The notes below the pieces were generated by a model. The model was not told the origin of the DNA. It ran no database searches and saw only the letters and a list, made by a program, of their open reading frames with translations. The position numbers and the translations under genes are program-made. Of a stretch of DNA of 64,000 nucleotides, positions 60,695 through 64,000 are shown piece after piece (position 1 is the first letter of the stretch; every line of letters begins with the position of its first letter). The stretch covers positions 1,922,001 to 1,986,000 of the forward strand of contig JALJCQ010000013.1 in NCBI GenBank assembly GCA_023091665.1, in the 5' to 3' direction. Source of the stretch: Pythium myriotylum. Lineage: Eukaryota > Oomycota > Peronosporomycetes > Pythiales > Pythiaceae.

Positions 60695-61359
60695 CTAGCC
60701 CTCGGCCATGAAGGATGCGCACCTAGTCGAAAACGAAAATAATATCGTCGGAAGGATGAAGAACACCAGGAAGATTATCGTTGCTACAGCGCGCAGGATT
60801 TTAGTTAGTACTAGCGACAGGGTTCGGATTCAATGGTCAAGGGATGTGGAATACCTGCTGTCGTGCCGAGAAGGAGTTGTTCCTCACCAATACGCTTGCC
60901 GAACACAATTAAGTGGTCGAGCTCGCTTTGTTTCTTGGTCAGTACAATATACCAACCGCAGGCCACGAGGATGCACACAAGGAGCTGAATCCGGTGGAAG
61001 AAGAGCCTGTGCAATCGAATCGTCAGCTCTTGATCTCACTCCTTGAAGCGCGGTACATACAACAGGAAGAAGAAGACAACAACCGAGACCAGCAGGTAGT
61101 TGGTCAAGAAGTAGTTGCCGTTCGTTTTGAGACGAAGGAGCATTTGGTGGGTCGGGGGCACTGTGAAGGGTTGCGACTCCCCGACGCCAATGCAGCTGAA
61201 GAGCGACCGAATGTTGGTGATCGTGACGCGCGTACGGATGTGTTCAAGAACCATCTGGACCACAGGGCCAAGGTTTAGCGGCTTGCCATCTCCATGGTAG
61301 TCCTCCTCCTCCTCGTGGCCCTTCACTCCCGTGGGCTTGGCGACTGAGATCGAGTCCAT
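60695..61359 (-). CDS. PRA1 (prenylated Rab acceptor) family protein
   Basis: Exons on the minus strand: 61359-61061, 61006-60855 and 60783-60695 (179 residues). An acidic start (KGHEEEEDYHGDGKPLN) precedes the PRA1 domain: VQMVLEHIRTRVTITNI, then RLKTNGNYFLTNYLLVSVVV, LFFHRIQLLVCILVACGWYI, LLLGTTA joined to ATIIFLVFFILPTIL. The 'N.YFLTNY' motif and four hydrophobic segments in two pairs are typical. PRA1 proteins sit in ER/Golgi membranes and interact with prenylated Rabs. The splice sites each restore the hydrophobic pattern. The carboxyl end reads SFMAEG. Confidence 0.82.
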
Positions 61360-61757
61360 CTTCACCAGATCGGATATTGAGAAGCCAGGAAACCTCGTGA
61401 GCCCTCACCAGAGCCAGACCAGAGCGAGATGGCATGGACTCAGCCTCAGCTCTGAGGAACGACCTCGAGTCGGTTTTAGTAGGTACTGTAGCCATTTTAG
61501 GCTGTTGAGGTCGAAATCTTATCAGATTGGTATCTTGTGGTCACCACAGGAGATACATGCCAAAGAAGATACCGAACCAACCAATTCGTAACGGAATTCG
61601 GTTTGAGAATTGGGACGGAGTTCTCGTGTGGGTACGTCACAGGTGAAAGTTCAACGTCGAGTCTATCGAAGACAGAAAGACTACTTTGCAAGCGTCAAGT
61701 TCAAAGGGCATTCCAGATTTCGAAGTCGACTCAAACACAACGAAAACTGATGTGAAG
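61360..61757. other. Intergenic region
   Basis: About 400 bp between divergent genes. No repeat, RNA or strong frame was found. Confidence 0.45.
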
Positions 61758-62409
61758 ATGAAGCTTTCTGAACTGACAAGCATTATGAGATTGAGACCTG
61801 AAGTACGAGGCTCATGCTGTTTAGAGGCACCCAAGGGTCTGGAGACAAGGAGTTCACATTGATGAAACAAATCTCAAATCTCAGATCCCGAGAAGAGGCT
61901 ACTTGAAGCCGCGATGAACATGTTGAAGGATCGAGGTCAAGCCGAGATTCTGCAACGCCAGCTTCATGGCGTATCACTTGCAGCGAGGTTTGCCGAGAGT
62001 CGAGGTTCGAACGTCACCAATGCAGCCCAAGCAACACAACACCTCTTCATTTCTTGAAAGACCAAGATTATCGCTAGACAGAAAGCCAGTTGAGTGGCGC
62101 GATGATCGGATCCTTACGTTTCTATCTGAAACGCATTTCAACTGAAGGCTGCCTTTCCATCCAAAATTTGAAAGTGTACGAGATTGCTCCACCTTCCGAC
62201 AGAGTTCAGGATCAATTAAAGGGCGATACACAAGTGAAGGTGGCGCAAGTTCGTTTTGCGAACACGATGCAACCATCGGACCTGCCAAATCTTCTGTCGT
62301 CAAGAAGGATGAAGAGCGTCGAGCAAAAAGGAAGTGCCTCGAGTTGTTCCTTCATGTTGTGTCGACAAAACTCAATCGCTGGCAGGGTCGAAGCCAACAC
62401 CTGGAATGA
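61758..62409 (+). CDS. Small helical protein, exon model tentative
   Basis: Exons 61758-61802, 61893-61987, 62061-62117 and 62205-62409 join in frame to 133 residues. Exon 1 and 2 give MKLSELTSIMRLRPEKRLLE then AAMNMLKDRGQAEILQRQLH; exon 3 adds RLSLDRKPVEWRDDRILT; the last block has VVKKDEERRAKRKCLELFLH. The composition is helical and charged, with the 'R-G-x-x-x-x-L-x-x-QL' hint seen in LisH/OFD1-type centrosomal proteins, too weak for a name. A long frame in another phase (62090-62590) competes with exon 4 but would overlap the last exon of the convergent gene, so it was not preferred. 3' structure is uncertain. Confidence 0.38.
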
Positions 62410-62553
62410 AAGTAATGCCTGCGTGGATTCCAAGATAAAAAAATACACGAGCAGTACCCGATTTCTGGCCCCACTCAGGTTTCTTAAGTTTGTTTGGTGT
62501 CATCCGAAGATTTACCGCGATTACGATTCTTTGAGAATGCAGAAGCTCACGCC

Positions 62554-64000
62554 TTATGGCACGGATAAAACCGTCGTGCTCTCTTCGTGAGCGACGGTCT
62601 TTGAAGCCCTGGTGTCTTCTTTTTCCATCTCTTCCCTAATCTTGTTCAGGTCTGCAACAAGAGCCTTATTTGATGGATCCAATGTGACGGCAGCAGCGTA
62701 GTCGTCTTTGGCTAGATATCAATGACAAGATATTTCAATTAGTACAGGTTCGGTGAGTACATGATCGAAACGTTGATCAAACCCTGTTCCATATGCTTCA
62801 TCGCAGCCTGGGCTATTCCACGACGGACTAGAGTCTTGATCACCCACTCACGCCGTTTCGCCGAACCTGGAGGTGGGCCGACAGCAGAAAACGCTATTCT
62901 TTCAACAGACGAACCATTCATTTCGGCCGGATCTTGCTGAAGCAGTTGGAGCGCGGTTGTGCAGTCGTCAACGCACTGTTGATCCTCATGTCGACGAAGG
63001 TAACAGGCAGCTCGATTTGATAAGCACGCAATCGAATGCGGATTCAACTCGAGGGATTCGCCATAACGGGCAATTGCCTCGTGAAGTCGTCCCGCTTTGA
63101 AGGCATTGTCGCCACTCTCCTTTATTTGCATGGACTTCTCGAGCAAAAGGAGCTGATGATAGTCATGCTTCAAAGCGCTGTTTTGTTTGTCCATCGTGAG
63201 CGCCACGCCATAGTCGGCCTTCGCTTCAGTGAACTTCCCAAGACAGCAGAATGCAGTACCTCTACGGACAAGAAGCTTGAGTTTAAGACCGAATTCGCGA
63301 ATGATCCGCGCATGATCATCATCTTGAGATGACAGTACTATACCAGCAGAAGCTGGTGTATCAGGCACGAATGACAGAGCCGTGGTACAGTCGTCAAGAC
63401 AATTTTTGAAAGCAGATAGTTGTAGATGACATGCAGCACGGTTGGATAGGCAACTGCTCAGACATGAAGTTAATTGCTGCAACTGTACACGTTTGATGGC
63501 TTCGTGATAGACATCTTACGAAGTGAGCAACTCGTTCTGGTCGTTATCTAAGGCTGAAACAGCTTCAGTGTACGCATTGAGAGCACTACGAAAATCAAGC
63601 GAGCGGTAAAAATCGTCTCCTTTCGCTTTCAACCACGCCGCTAGGCATAGAGCACATATCAGCAACTTGAGACTACAACGCACACAAATATGCACACGCT
63701 TACGATCGCTCTCGCTGATATCATATGCTTCAGTCGCACCACGTAAGCCCTTGTGCTTCTTTAGATGTTTTCGATTTTTCAGCATCCAGTCTTCCTCCTC
63801 TGCTGCCTTTGACTCGCGCGACGGAGTAGGAAACAAGCGAGGGGTGAAGTGGATCTCTGTCTGAGCTGAGGGACGCGGAGGCGGGATGGGGTTGATCTCA
63901 ACTTCAACATCTTCCTTGGAAACCCCGAATGGTAATCGATCTACTTGTGACTTCGAAACTGCCAAGCCATCAGCATGATTAATGTCTACTTCTGGATCGG
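62554..64000 (-). CDS. DNAAF4: Dynein axonemal assembly factor 4 (DYX1C1-like), cut at right edge
   Basis: Exons on the minus strand: from beyond 64000 to 63698, then 63640-63520, 63453-62783 and 62711-62554; the frame is open to the window edge, so the N-terminal CS domain is missing. The DYX1C1 middle is present: PPPRPSAQTEIHFTPRLFPT followed by ESKAAEEEDW. The TPR part has WLKAKGDDFYRSLDFRSALN, SNRAACHLQLSAF, VRRGTAFCCLGKFTEAKADY and a second TPR block (GDNAFKAGRLHEAIARYGES). It ends with KDDYAAAVTLDPSN and STTVLSVP. DNAAF4 works with HSP90/HSP70 in cytoplasmic pre-assembly of axonemal dynein. The second TPR block makes it longer than the human protein. Confidence 0.85.

Noticed and set aside
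62090..62590. 166-codon plus-strand open frame
   Set aside because: Its end overlaps the well-supported last exon of DNAAF4 on the other strand, and its start is not preceded by a convincing signal. Part of it could still be used in an alternative splice form.
1..64000. CRISPR arrays, insertion sequences, rRNA genes
   Set aside because: No regularly spaced repeats, no transposase or reverse-transcriptase motifs and no rRNA-like sequence were seen.

Overview
The window looks like nuclear DNA from a compact eukaryotic genome, most probably an oomycete (stramenopile water mould). Seen directly: genes on both strands spaced by about 50-500 bp, many short GT-AG introns (mostly about 45-115 nt), eukaryote-only genes (kinesin, proteasome, U3 snoRNP factor, WAVE-complex subunit) and several genes for motile flagella. 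The oomycete assignment is inference. It rests on an M96-like 'mating-specific' bZIP/START-type protein, on calcium/cyclic-nucleotide kinase and ankyrin-FYVE fusions of the sort I associate with oomycetes, and on a bacterial-type cofactor-free allantoinase. No database search was possible. Exon models were built by hand from reading frame, splice dinucleotides and family similarity, so single boundaries may be off.

Layout. 0-9 kb: 3' part of a kinesin-14, a small membrane protein, proteasome alpha-1 (PSMA6), allantoinase, a UVRAG/Vps38-like autophagy protein, then about 1.9 kb without a gene. 9-17 kb: an M28 glutamate-carboxypeptidase-like protease, a four-exon amine oxidase, a GH5 glucanase and a mitochondrially targeted kinase carrying an EF-hand and two cyclic-nucleotide-binding domains. 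17-24 kb: an aldo-keto-reductase-like protein lacking its catalytic signature, two mitochondrial proteins of unknown function, an unknown three-exon protein and a TPR/Tudor-like protein. 24-26 kb: a decay zone with an alpha-carbonic-anhydrase pseudogene and another gene relic. 26-33 kb: an M96-like factor, an EEPD1-like HhH2-EEP nuclease and a P-type cation ATPase. 33-44 kb: a WD40 protein, an unknown nuclear protein with a SUMO-interaction-like start, an LRR protein, a capping-enzyme-like protein with lost active-site residues and a CCCH finger, an outer-dynein-arm docking-type coiled coil, and the tiny WAVE subunit BRK1. 44-64 kb: a 1.9-kb-residue TPR protein, a membrane-anchored SNAP-like protein, DCAF13/Sof1, an ankyrin-FYVE-TPR fusion, a BTB/KCTD-type protein, MORN5, a VHS-GAT (TOM1-like) protein, an unknown multi-spanning membrane protein, a PRA1 protein, an unresolved small coiled-coil gene and DNAAF4 (cut by the right edge).

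Themes. A flagellar set (docking-complex-type coiled coil, MORN5, DNAAF4 and possibly the LRR and giant TPR proteins) fits a zoospore-forming organism. A membrane-traffic set (UVRAG, VHS-GAT, FYVE, PRA1, SNAP-like) is also present. The most unusual items are the catalytically dead-looking guanylyltransferase fused to a CCCH finger, the mitochondrial calcium/cyclic-nucleotide kinase, the membrane-anchored SNAP domain, and paired ACCGGT palindromes one helical turn apart upstream of several genes.
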